DNA from: Bacillota bacterium
GTDB taxonomy: Bacteria > Bacillota > Clostridia > Tissierellales > Sedimentibacteraceae
Reading direction: 5' to 3'
Length of the DNA: 6,610 bases
Assembly (NCBI GenBank): GCA_023425285.1
Contig: JAFACY010000266.1
Span: 1 to 6,610 of the forward strand
Shown here in pieces: positions 1 through 5,770 of the stretch (position 1 is its first letter; every line of letters starts with the position of its first letter). The notes beneath the pieces were generated by a model that saw only the letters and a program-made list of their open reading frames with translations, was not told the DNA's origin and did no database searches. The position numbers were made by a program, and so were the translations under genes.

Positions 1-192
1 GAGCTTGTTGCAAAGGAGCTTATAATGGAAGGTGTTTTATCCATACAGTCAGGTGAAAATCCTAAATACATAAGAGAAAAATTGAACTCGTACATTACGT
101 ATAATGAAAGAGGATTGACGTCGATGACAAATGACGAAGAAAGCACGGGCAAAAAACCAAAAAGAGGACTCGGGAGAAAAGCAAAGGCTTAA
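1..192 (+). CDS. motA: Flagellar stator protein MotA, C-terminal end (5' truncated by the window)
   Basis: Frame 1 is open from the first base to a TAA at 190-192, giving the last 63 residues of a protein whose start lies outside the window. The segment around codons 10-28 (EGVLSIQSGENPKYIREKL) is the characteristic cytoplasmic C-terminal signature of MotA, the membrane subunit that, as a pentamer around a MotB dimer, forms the torque-generating ion channel of the flagellar motor. After this signature the protein ends in a short hydrophilic tail rich in Lys and Arg (codons 51-63, KKPKRGLGRKAKA), probably disordered and cytoplasmic. The membrane helices and the residues that face the rotor are not in view. 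motB follows after 25 nt, the classic motA-motB pair, so co-transcription is very likely. Identity rests on the C-terminal signature plus the neighbour; confidence is high. Confidence 0.93.
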   Translation, partial: ELVAKELIMEGVLSIQSGENPKYIREKLNSYITYNERGLTSMTNDEESTGKKPKRGLGRKAKA

Positions 193-217
193 ATATAAAA
201 AGTAAGTAGGGGAAATT

Positions 218-1024
218 ATGGCTAGGAAGAAAAAAAATGGTTCCGGCGGCGGCGGCGCCAGTTGGATGGAAACATACAGTGATATGGTAACTCTGCTTTT
301 AACATTTTTCATAATGCTCTACGCTATGTCAACAATTGATGCACAAAAATATGCAAGTATTGTTGAATCGTTCACTAAGCAGATGAATCCGGCTGCATAT
401 CAGCAAATGGAAGAATCAAGTGAATCAGAAGATAAACCTCCTGAAGCTGAACCTATTTCTGAAGAAGAAGAAGGGGATCTTGATCAATTGTATACCATGC
501 TGAGGCACTATATTGATGAAAATAATCTGGAAGGTCAGGTTGAGCTGCAGAAAAGTGAAGAATACGTGTTTATACGATTTTCAGATTCAGTAACCTTTCG
601 AGGATACAGTGACATTTTAGAAATAAAGGGCAGAGAAATTATGGATGTTTTGGCGGATGGTCTGCAAATAGTAGACAAGTATGTGGAAGAGGTTATAATA
701 GCAGGTCATACTGCAGAGGTTGAATACGACAAAACGGATATAGACAGGTCTCTTTCTACAGACAGAGCAAATGTTGTTTTGAAGTATCTGGAAAACAAGG
801 AAGTTATAAGTCCCGCAAAATACCTCGCTATAGGATATGGGTTGTACAGTCCCATAGCGGATAACAGCACTCCGGAGGGAAGAGCAAAAAACCGCAGAGT
901 TGAAATTTACATCAGCAGGAAGGGACATCCTATCAGCTACACAAAACTCATACAGGATACCATAAATAAGAAGCCTGTTAATTCGGAAAATACAAATTTT
1001 CAGCAAACAACAATTATCGATTAG
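218..1024 (+). CDS. motB: Flagellar stator protein MotB
   Basis: A 268-residue protein, normal for MotB. It anchors the stator to peptidoglycan and carries the ion-binding residue of the motor channel. The N-terminus is basic (MARKKK), followed by a glycine run (residues 10-13) and a single membrane helix at about 22-40 whose Asp22, in the YSDMVTLLLTFF context, is the conserved ion-carrying aspartate. Residues about 41-58 would be the plug helix, 65-88 form an acidic linker, and about 110-235 form an OmpA-like peptidoglycan-binding domain with LSTDRA (179-184) and NRRVEI (225-230). The usual GHTD motif reads GHTA (163-166). A hydrophilic tail of about 35 residues follows the domain. Whether protons or sodium drive it cannot be decided from the sequence. 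The start is supported by AGGGGA at 208-213 placed 4 nt upstream. fliM follows after 26 nt, with no fliL in between. Confidence 0.97.
   Translation: MARKKKNGSGGGGASWMETYSDMVTLLLTFFIMLYAMSTIDAQKYASIVESFTKQMNPAAYQQMEESSESEDKPPEAEPISEEEEGDLDQLYTMLRHYIDENNLEGQVELQKSEEYVFIRFSDSVTFRGYSDILEIKGREIMDVLADGLQIVDKYVEEVIIAGHTAEVEYDKTDIDRSLSTDRANVVLKYLENKEVISPAKYLAIGYGLYSPIADNSTPEGRAKNRRVEIYISRKGHPISYTKLIQDTINKKPVNSENTNFQQTTIID
230..259 (+). repeat. A8 homopolymer followed by (GGC)4 tract in the motB start region
   Basis: Eight consecutive A residues (230-237) in motB codons 5-7 are followed by four tandem GGC codons (245-256) and a GGCGCC palindrome (254-259). The tract encodes the basic cap and the glycine run before the MotB membrane helix. 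The GC-rich patch stands out in an otherwise AT-rich operon. Both tracts are seen directly; any role in slippage or length variation is inference. Confidence 0.6.
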
Positions 1025-1050
1025 CAAAAAAGATGGAATGAGGCAAAGAT

Positions 1051-2034
1051 ATGGCAGAAATATTATCTCAGAGCCAGATAGATGAGCTGCTCAATAATTT
1101 GAGCAGCGGAGACGTAAATATACAAGAGCTTGAAGCAAATGATAAAAAGATAAAAGAATATGACTTCAGAAGTCCTAAAAAAATCACCAAAGAAACCATA
1201 AAGCTGTTGAAGGGTATTTATGAGAACTACTGCAGAATGGTTACTTCAAGACTTACCTCAATGCTGAGGCTGATGTGTGATGTAACGGTGGAGCAGGTTG
1301 AGGAAAGTATATTTCATGAATACAACAATGCATTGGATGATTACGTATTGATGGGTCTTATAGATGTAAAGTATCCGGACAATACAATTGCGGACAGTCA
1401 GATTCTCATGGAAGTATCTAAACCCCTTTCTTTTGTTATAATAGACAGATTATTGGGAGGTACTGGTGAAGAATATGAGCATGACAGAGATTATACGGAC
1501 ATAGAACTTTCTCTACTTGGCAATATGATGAAGCAGCTTGTGAAGCACATGGGGTCTAATTGGGAAAGTACAATCGAAATTGAAACGGACCTTGCAAAAA
1601 TAGAGACTAACTCAAGATTTATCCAGTCAATTAACTATAATGACACCGTAGTAATAGTAGTTTTAAATGTTTCAGTGAACCAATCTACCGGTAAGATAAA
1701 TTTATGTATTCCCTCCAGTATATTGGAGGAAATATTAAAGAAAGCAAGCAATTATTCAAAAAATATTAAAAAATCGGATCAAAGCAGGGAAGAGCAAAGA
1801 ACGGCGATAATGGGGTCAATCAAATCCTCTGAGCTCACAGTCACGGGAGTACTCGGAAAGGCTCAGGCAACTCTTCAGGATGTTCTGAATATGCAGACAG
1901 GGGATCTGATAATACTTGACAGAAATATTAACAAGGATATTGACATAAATGTTGACGGTAAAAAGTGGTTCGAAGGTAAATGGGGTACAAGAAAAAATAA
2001 AGGTGTTATAAAGATAAATAAAATTACACATTAA
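1051..2034 (+). CDS. fliM: Flagellar motor switch protein FliM
   Basis: A 327-residue protein of typical FliM length. FliM lies in the cytoplasmic C-ring between FliG and FliN/FliY and receives phosphorylated CheY to alter rotor direction. The extreme N-terminus (residues 4-14, ILSQSQIDELL) is the CheY-P-binding peptide. A short linker leads to YDFRSPKKITKE (37-48) and the CheC-like middle domain, which contains the conserved GGTG at 136-139 used in FliG contact. The domain lacks the CheC phosphatase motif, as FliM proteins do. Residues about 255-325 form the SpoA (FliN-like) C-terminal domain that pairs with FliY. The start is fixed by TGAGG at 1039-1043, 7 nt upstream. fliY follows after 13 nt, so translational coupling is likely. 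Confidence 0.98.
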   Translation: MAEILSQSQIDELLNNLSSGDVNIQELEANDKKIKEYDFRSPKKITKETIKLLKGIYENYCRMVTSRLTSMLRLMCDVTVEQVEESIFHEYNNALDDYVLMGLIDVKYPDNTIADSQILMEVSKPLSFVIIDRLLGGTGEEYEHDRDYTDIELSLLGNMMKQLVKHMGSNWESTIEIETDLAKIETNSRFIQSINYNDTVVIVVLNVSVNQSTGKINLCIPSSILEEILKKASNYSKNIKKSDQSREEQRTAIMGSIKSSELTVTGVLGKAQATLQDVLNMQTGDLIILDRNINKDIDINVDGKKWFEGKWGTRKNKGVIKINKITH

Positions 2035-2047
2035 TGAGGAGCAATCT

Positions 2048-3154
2048 ATGTTGAATGAAAATATTTTTTCAAATATGGAACGGGATGTAATAGGGGAAGT
2101 AATGAACATAAGTCTGGGTTCTTCAGCTACCTCACTTTCCTCCCTGTTAGGTAAACGAGTTGAAATAACTGTACCGAAGGTGAACGTATTAAGTGCCGGT
2201 GAGGTCAGTTATGAAAATCTGGAGCCTGCAATAGGTGTCGAAATAAACTACGTTGAAGGCTTAAACGGCGTCAATTTAATGATATGGAAAAGAACTGACG
2301 CAAAGACAATAATAGAAATATTGTTGGGACAATCCATACCGGAAGAAGAATTCGTAATGGATGAAATAAACACAAGTGCCATATGTGAGGTTATGAATCA
2401 GATGATGGGTTCGGCTGCTACGGCATTATCCGACTTTCTTGGCAGTTCAATAAATATATCAACGCCTGTGGCATACGAAATTGACGATAAAACGGAATTT
2501 AAAAACAAATATTTTAATGACGAAGACGTTATAGTTGCAGTAGCTTTTGAGTTGTTCATTGAAGGAAGCGTTGAGAGTCAGTTCATAAATGTAATACCCG
2601 TTGCTCTGGCAAGAGAAATTGTATCAAGCTTTTTAAAGGGTGCTGAATCTACGAATGCTCACGAAACAGATGATGCGGAAGAGAGTACAGTATCAGATGA
2701 TACAGAAATCGAAGAATATGACGAAGATGAGGAAGACGAGGAATATGAAGAAGAACCTGAGGTAAGGGTTAAGCCTGTAAAAAGTGCTCCCAAAAAAGTT
2801 AAGAGTAAGAAAAAACAACAAGCTCCGGTCAGCGTAAGACCGATGGAATATGATACATTTGATGATGAAGATGACATACTTTCCGAAGAGCAAAGGGCAA
2901 ACCTTGAATTGATAATGTCAGTTCCGTTGGAAATCAGTGTTGAAATAGGCAAATCAAAAAGACAGATTAAAGATATATTAGGGTTTGCACAAGGTACAAT
3001 CGTAGAGCTTGACAAACAGGCAGGTGCATTGGTCGATATTATCGTTAACGGTCAATTAATCGCCAAGGGCGAGGTTGTAGTAGTTAATGACAATTTCGGT
3101 GTAAGAATAGTTGAAATTATAAAAAAAGAAGAAATCATAAAGTTAACATTATAA
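2048..3154 (+). CDS. fliY: Motor switch phosphatase FliY (two CheC modules plus a FliN/SpoA domain)
   Basis: A 368-residue C-ring protein that combines CheY-P phosphatase activity with the FliN structural role. Two CheC-type motifs, (D/S)-x3-E-x2-N-x22-P, are both complete: D13/E17/N20/P43 and S110/E114/N117/P140. Residues about 286-365 are a FliN SpoA domain (VPLEISVEIGKSKRQIKDIL start, GEVVVVNDNFGVRIVEI end). Between them, residues about 200-283 form a low-complexity linker with an acidic block (206-238), a Lys-rich block (239-257) and a second acidic block (268-282). Unlike Bacillus subtilis FliY, the protein starts only 12 residues before the first motif and has no EIDALL-type CheY-binding peptide. 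The start is solid: AGGAG at 2037-2041, 6 nt upstream, and an in-frame stop at 2015-2017 with no upstream start codon between. It sits between fliM and cheY, its structural partner and its substrate. Confidence 0.97.
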   Translation: MLNENIFSNMERDVIGEVMNISLGSSATSLSSLLGKRVEITVPKVNVLSAGEVSYENLEPAIGVEINYVEGLNGVNLMIWKRTDAKTIIEILLGQSIPEEEFVMDEINTSAICEVMNQMMGSAATALSDFLGSSINISTPVAYEIDDKTEFKNKYFNDEDVIVAVAFELFIEGSVESQFINVIPVALAREIVSSFLKGAESTNAHETDDAEESTVSDDTEIEEYDEDEEDEEYEEEPEVRVKPVKSAPKKVKSKKKQQAPVSVRPMEYDTFDDEDDILSEEQRANLELIMSVPLEISVEIGKSKRQIKDILGFAQGTIVELDKQAGALVDIIVNGQLIAKGEVVVVNDNFGVRIVEIIKKEEIIKLTL

Positions 3155-3161
3155 GGGACTT

Positions 3162-3170
3162 AGGTGGAGG
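3162..3170 (+). promoter_or_regulatory. Ribosome binding site that sets the cheY start
   Basis: AGGTGGAGG at 3162-3170 lies 5 nt before ATG 3176. A possible upstream GTG start in the same frame (3164-3166) falls inside this site, so it cannot use it. This decides for ATG 3176, which also gives the standard CheY N-terminus. Confidence 0.85.
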
Positions 3171-3175
3171 AAAAA

Positions 3176-3538
3176 ATGGATAAAAAAATAATGATAGTTG
3201 ATGATGCGGCATTTATGAGAATGATGATAAAGGATACTCTGTTAAAAAGCGGTTATGAAAACATAATAGAAGCTGCGGACGGAGAAGTGGCAGTAAAGTC
3301 ATATAAAGAAGAGAAACCGGATCTGATACTGATGGATATTACAATGCCGAACAAAAATGGTTTGGAGGCCTTAAAGGAAATAAAGGAAATGGATCCTGCC
3401 GCAAAAATAGTAATGTGTTCTGCTATGGGACAAGAATCCATGGTAGTTGAAGCAATAAGAAACGGAGCAAAGGATTTTATAGTTAAGCCTTTCAAGGCAG
3501 AAAGAGTTCTGAAAACAGTTCAAGGCATACTTGGTTAG
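3176..3538 (+). CDS. cheY: Chemotaxis response regulator CheY
   Basis: A stand-alone receiver domain of 120 residues, the normal CheY length, with no output domain. It is phosphorylated by CheA and binds the FliM N-terminus. Visible active-site residues are Asp9 and Asp10 (metal binding), Asp54 in LILMDITMP (phosphoacceptor), Ser82 in CSAMGQ, and Lys104 in FIVKPF. The residue at the aromatic switch position is Phe101 rather than the Tyr of enteric CheY. The CSAMGQ stretch is typical of the CheY type found in Bacillota, Thermotoga and archaea. The chosen start is ATG 3176; a GTG 12 nt upstream would add MEEK but lies in the ribosome binding site. It follows fliY by 21 nt and ends in TAG, whose frame continues straight into fliO with no further stop. 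The fliO ribosome binding site overlaps the stop. Confidence 0.97.
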   Translation: MDKKIMIVDDAAFMRMMIKDTLLKSGYENIIEAADGEVAVKSYKEEKPDLILMDITMPNKNGLEALKEIKEMDPAAKIVMCSAMGQESMVVEAIRNGAKDFIVKPFKAERVLKTVQGILG

Positions 3539-3541
3539 GAG
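3537..3541 (+). promoter_or_regulatory. Ribosome binding site for fliO, overlapping the cheY stop codon
   Basis: AGGAG at 3537-3541 begins inside the cheY TAG (3536-3538). The same AGGAGCT string precedes fliQ, where ATG follows AGGAG after 6 nt. Here the codon at that distance is AAT (3548). The nearest near-cognate starts are ATT (3545, spacing 3) and ATC (3551, spacing 9). Assignment to fliO is by position. Confidence 0.6.
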
Positions 3542-3544
3542 CTG

Positions 3545-3874
3545 ATTAATATCAAGGATATATTATCGCTTTTATTTTCATTAATAGGTATAGTGCTTGT
3601 ACTGTTCCTTACATATTATTCCACAAAGTGGCTTTCGACTAGGACAAGTCTGACGATGAAGTCTAAATATATAAACATCGTGGATAAAATAATGCTTGGA
3701 CAAAATAAGTTTTTGGCTATAGCAGAAATATGTAATAAGTACTATGTATTAAGCATTACTGAAAGAAGCATTAAAATTATTAAGGAGCTGGATGATTTCC
3801 AGCCCATTCCCGACATAAAGCCGGAAAATAATGTGGAGTTCAATAATATACTCAATAAATTCTTAAAAAGGTAG
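3545..3874 (+). CDS. fliO: Flagellar export assembly protein FliO (non-canonical start likely)
   Basis: A small membrane protein of about 109 residues if begun at ATT 3545. FliO is a poorly conserved helper that promotes assembly or stability of the FliP ring in the export gate. The reading frame shows one N-terminal membrane helix (DILSLLFSLIGIVLVLFLTY, about residues 5-24). A cytoplasmic part follows, with a FliO-like segment at about 45-80: VDKIMLGQNKFLAIAEI, then YYVLSITERSIKIIKEL. No ATG, GTG or TTG occurs in this frame between the cheY stop and GTG 3593. That GTG has only a weak AGG (3586-3588) upstream and would remove most of the helix. I therefore place the start at ATT 3545, which gives MNIKDIL; ATC 3551 is an alternative, and start confidence is low. 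Its end is 4 nt from fliP, and position between cheY and fliP is the usual fliO location in Bacillota. Confidence 0.8.
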   Translation: MNIKDILSLLFSLIGIVLVLFLTYYSTKWLSTRTSLTMKSKYINIVDKIMLGQNKFLAIAEICNKYYVLSITERSIKIIKELDDFQPIPDIKPENNVEFNNILNKFLKR

Positions 3875-3878
3875 ACGA

Positions 3879-4646
3879 ATGTCTGATAAAAAGCTGAAAA
3901 TGATCAATAAAATTAAATCAGTAAAGATTCATATTATGATGATGATATTCATGTTTATGAATTCTCAGACGGTATACGGCGGCGTCATCAATATGGATAT
4001 TAACGGTAATGCTGCCGAAACCATAGAAATTCTTGTAATGCTTACAGTGCTTACACTGCTTCCGTCAATACTCATAATGATGACGGCTTTTACCAGAGTG
4101 GTGATTGTACTGTCATTTTTAAAAAATGCTATGGGTCTTCAGCAAACACCGCCCAATCAGGTAATGATAGGAATAGCATTGTTTTTGACCTTGTTTATTA
4201 TGTCACCTGTCATAAATGAAATAAACACGGAAGCATATCAGCCATACAAGAATGAAGAAATTACGCAGCAGGAATTTTATGAGAGGGCTTCGGGTCCCAT
4301 CAAGGTCTGGATGCTTAAGCAGACGGGCAATGATGAATTGAAAATGTTTGTTGATATGTCAAACGATACGACATTAGCAAGTGCACAAAGTGTAAATGAT
4401 CTGCCCTTGACTGTAGTTATTCCGTCCTTTGTAACCAGTGAGTTGAAAAGAGCATTCATAATAGGATTTTTATTGTTCATTCCGTTTTTGGTTATAGATT
4501 TAATTGTTTCAAGTGTGCTAATGTCCATGGGAATGATGATGCTGCCGCCTGTAATGATATCAATGCCCTTTAAAATATTGTTGTTTGTGGTTGTGGATGG
4601 ATGGTCACTGCTATTTAAAACATTAATAACTACGTTTAATTTTTAA
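3879..4646 (+). CDS. fliP: Flagellar type III export gate protein FliP
   Basis: A 255-residue integral membrane protein, typical for FliP, five copies of which form the core of the FliP5-FliQ4-FliR1 export pore. Residues 1 to about 35 look like a cleavable signal peptide: a Lys-rich region, a Met-rich hydrophobic core (about 17-28), then SQTVYGG. The family hallmarks follow: LLPSILIMMTAFTRVVIVLS (60-79), QQTPPNQVMIGIALFLTLF (88-106), a periplasm-facing segment at about 112-185, and FVTSELKRAF (184-193) leading to the C-terminal helices. The consecutive methionines at 219-221 in the MGMMMLPP context (217-224) match the Met-rich loop that seals the pore. The start lies 4 nt after the fliO stop with a weak AAGG at 3868-3871, so translational coupling to fliO is likely. 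ATG 3900 is a less likely start. Confidence 0.97.
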   Translation: MSDKKLKMINKIKSVKIHIMMMIFMFMNSQTVYGGVINMDINGNAAETIEILVMLTVLTLLPSILIMMTAFTRVVIVLSFLKNAMGLQQTPPNQVMIGIALFLTLFIMSPVINEINTEAYQPYKNEEITQQEFYERASGPIKVWMLKQTGNDELKMFVDMSNDTTLASAQSVNDLPLTVVIPSFVTSELKRAFIIGFLLFIPFLVIDLIVSSVLMSMGMMMLPPVMISMPFKILLFVVVDGWSLLFKTLITTFNF

Positions 4647-4660
4647 GGTAGGAGCTAAGT

Positions 4661-4927
4661 ATGAGTATTTCGCAGGTTATGCAGGTAATGCAGGCAGCTT
4701 CGGCAGCCGCCATAAAAATAGCACTTCCTTTGTTGTTGCTGAGCCTGGCAATTGGCTTGATAATAGCGGTTTTTCAGGCCGCCACTCAGATACATGAACA
4801 GACTCTGACATTTGTACCGAAGCTTTTAGTTACGGCACTGATGTTGATAGCTCTCGGATCGTGGATGATGGAAGTAATGTCAGACTTTACGCTCTATATA
4901 TTCGATTTAATGATCACATTTTATTAG
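4661..4927 (+). CDS. fliQ: Flagellar type III export gate protein FliQ
   Basis: An 88-residue protein, matching the usual FliQ length of about 89. It consists of two hydrophobic helices (about 17-38 and 52-70) forming a hairpin that wraps the FliP/FliR core and helps close the export channel. The conserved stretch from Q39 to K54, with TQIHEQTLTFVPK, is diagnostic. AGGAG at 4650-4654 lies 6 nt before the ATG, one of the clearest ribosome binding sites in the window. It follows fliP by 14 nt. The gap downstream to fliR is 56 nt, the longest in this operon segment, and contains a small palindrome. Confidence 0.98.
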   Translation: MSISQVMQVMQAASAAAIKIALPLLLLSLAIGLIIAVFQAATQIHEQTLTFVPKLLVTALMLIALGSWMMEVMSDFTLYIFDLMITFY

Positions 4928-4932
4928 TTTCA

Positions 4933-4970
4933 TGTCATTCCGAACGTCAGCTAAAACTCACAGGATGACA
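4933..4970. repeat. Imperfect palindrome between fliQ and fliR, possible dispersed-repeat remnant
   Basis: TGTCATTCC (4933-4941) and GGATGACA (4963-4970) are inverted copies with one unpaired T, separated by 21 nt. They lie wholly inside the fliQ-fliR gap. From memory, the TGTCATTCCGA...GGATGACA pattern resembles short palindromic dispersed repeats seen in intergenic regions of several bacteria, but this copy is degenerate and the match could not be tested. No U-run follows the stem, so it is not an intrinsic terminator. The fliR ribosome binding site (AAAGGA, 4972-4977) begins just after it, so the hairpin would lie next to that site. Confidence 0.5.
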
Positions 4971-4983
4971 GAAAGGACTGTAA

Positions 4984-5754
4984 ATGAACTTCTCAGGAGA
5001 TTTAACGTATTTTTTATTAATATTGGCAAGAATGAGCGGATGTGTGTTTTTTAACCAGATATTCGGGAGAGGAAACCTCCCTGCTACATTGAAGATAGGT
5101 ATGAGCTTATTTTTAACGGTCACAGTCTACGGGCTGCTGCCTCCTGAAGGAGATATAATAATAAATACGGTAATAGAATATGCCCTGTTGATTACAAAGG
5201 AAATATTCGTCGGATTTTTAATCGGATACGTAATAAACTTGTTTTTCAGTACAGTTGTTATAAGCGGCGAAGTAGTGGGAATGCAGATAGGTATGTCTAT
5301 GTCAAAGATTTACGACCCAAGCAGCAATGTTTCCATGGGTGTCATGGGAAGTTATCTGAACGCTATATTAATCTTAGTATTTTTCGTCGCAAACGGTCAT
5401 ATCACATTGATACATATATTTATAACATCATGTAAATTAATCGGAATAGGAAGCTTTACGATTCCGCAAGATTTGTTTTATAACATGGTTGAGCTGTTTC
5501 AACAGATACTGGTGCTGTCCTTAAAGCTGTCAATGCCAATAATTGCGGTGCAGGTTATATTAGAATCAGGAGTTGGTATATTGATGAAGGCAATACCTCA
5601 GATACAGGTGTTCTCGGTAAATATACAGCTGAAGCTCATTGTGGGATTTTTGTTAATAATATTGCTTGTTCCGACATTTACAACATTCATAGATCATACG
5701 GTCAGTTTAATGTTTGATACAATAGAAAGCAGTTTAAGCGCATTAATAACGTAA
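4984..5754 (+). CDS. fliR: Flagellar type III export gate protein FliR
   Basis: A 256-residue, very hydrophobic protein of normal FliR length, present once per FliP5-FliQ4-FliR1 pore, where it completes the helical ring and contacts FlhB. Family features in order: ARMSGCVFFNQIFGRGNLPA (15-34), KEIFVGFLIGYVINLFFS (72-89), GEVVGMQIGMSMSKIYDP (95-112), and PQIQVFSVNIQLKLIVG (205-221), followed by a last membrane segment (about 219-237). Several hydrophobic helices are evident. The start is ATG 4984 with AAAGGA at 4972-4977, 6 nt upstream. No in-frame internal damage is seen. flhB follows after 16 nt, in the common fliP-Q-R-flhB order. Confidence 0.97.
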   Translation: MNFSGDLTYFLLILARMSGCVFFNQIFGRGNLPATLKIGMSLFLTVTVYGLLPPEGDIIINTVIEYALLITKEIFVGFLIGYVINLFFSTVVISGEVVGMQIGMSMSKIYDPSSNVSMGVMGSYLNAILILVFFVANGHITLIHIFITSCKLIGIGSFTIPQDLFYNMVELFQQILVLSLKLSMPIIAVQVILESGVGILMKAIPQIQVFSVNIQLKLIVGFLLIILLVPTFTTFIDHTVSLMFDTIESSLSALIT

Positions 5755-5770
5755 AAGAAAAAGGATTGCT

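Noticed and set aside
1..30. TTGCAA / TATAAT promoter-like strings near the left edge
   Set aside because: They lie inside motA with spacing of only about 7 nt, far too short for a sigma-A promoter.
617..1027. Minus-strand open frame of 136 codons opposite motB
   Set aside because: Antisense to the OmpA-like domain of MotB; Cys/Ile/Tyr-rich translation without recognisable motifs; a shadow.
2700..2920. Internal translation start in fliY producing a separate FliN-like SpoA fragment, as known for some SctQ/SpaO proteins
   Set aside because: In-frame ATGs at 2843 and 2915 lack a convincing ribosome binding site, and the GAGGA strings in the linker are followed by out-of-frame ATGs that soon meet stops.
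3164..3175. GTG 3164 as the start of cheY
   Set aside because: The GTG is embedded in the AGGTGGAGG ribosome binding site of ATG 3176, and the ATG gives the standard CheY N-terminus.
3593..3874. GTG 3593 as the start of fliO
   Set aside because: It would start the protein inside its membrane helix and leaves only a weak AGG upstream, whereas the hydrophobic coding stretch and a strong AGGAG lie further upstream. Not fully excluded.
4928..4983. Intrinsic terminator between fliQ and fliR
   Set aside because: The palindrome has a short imperfect stem with a 21-nt loop and no T-run after it; the operon continues with fliR at once.
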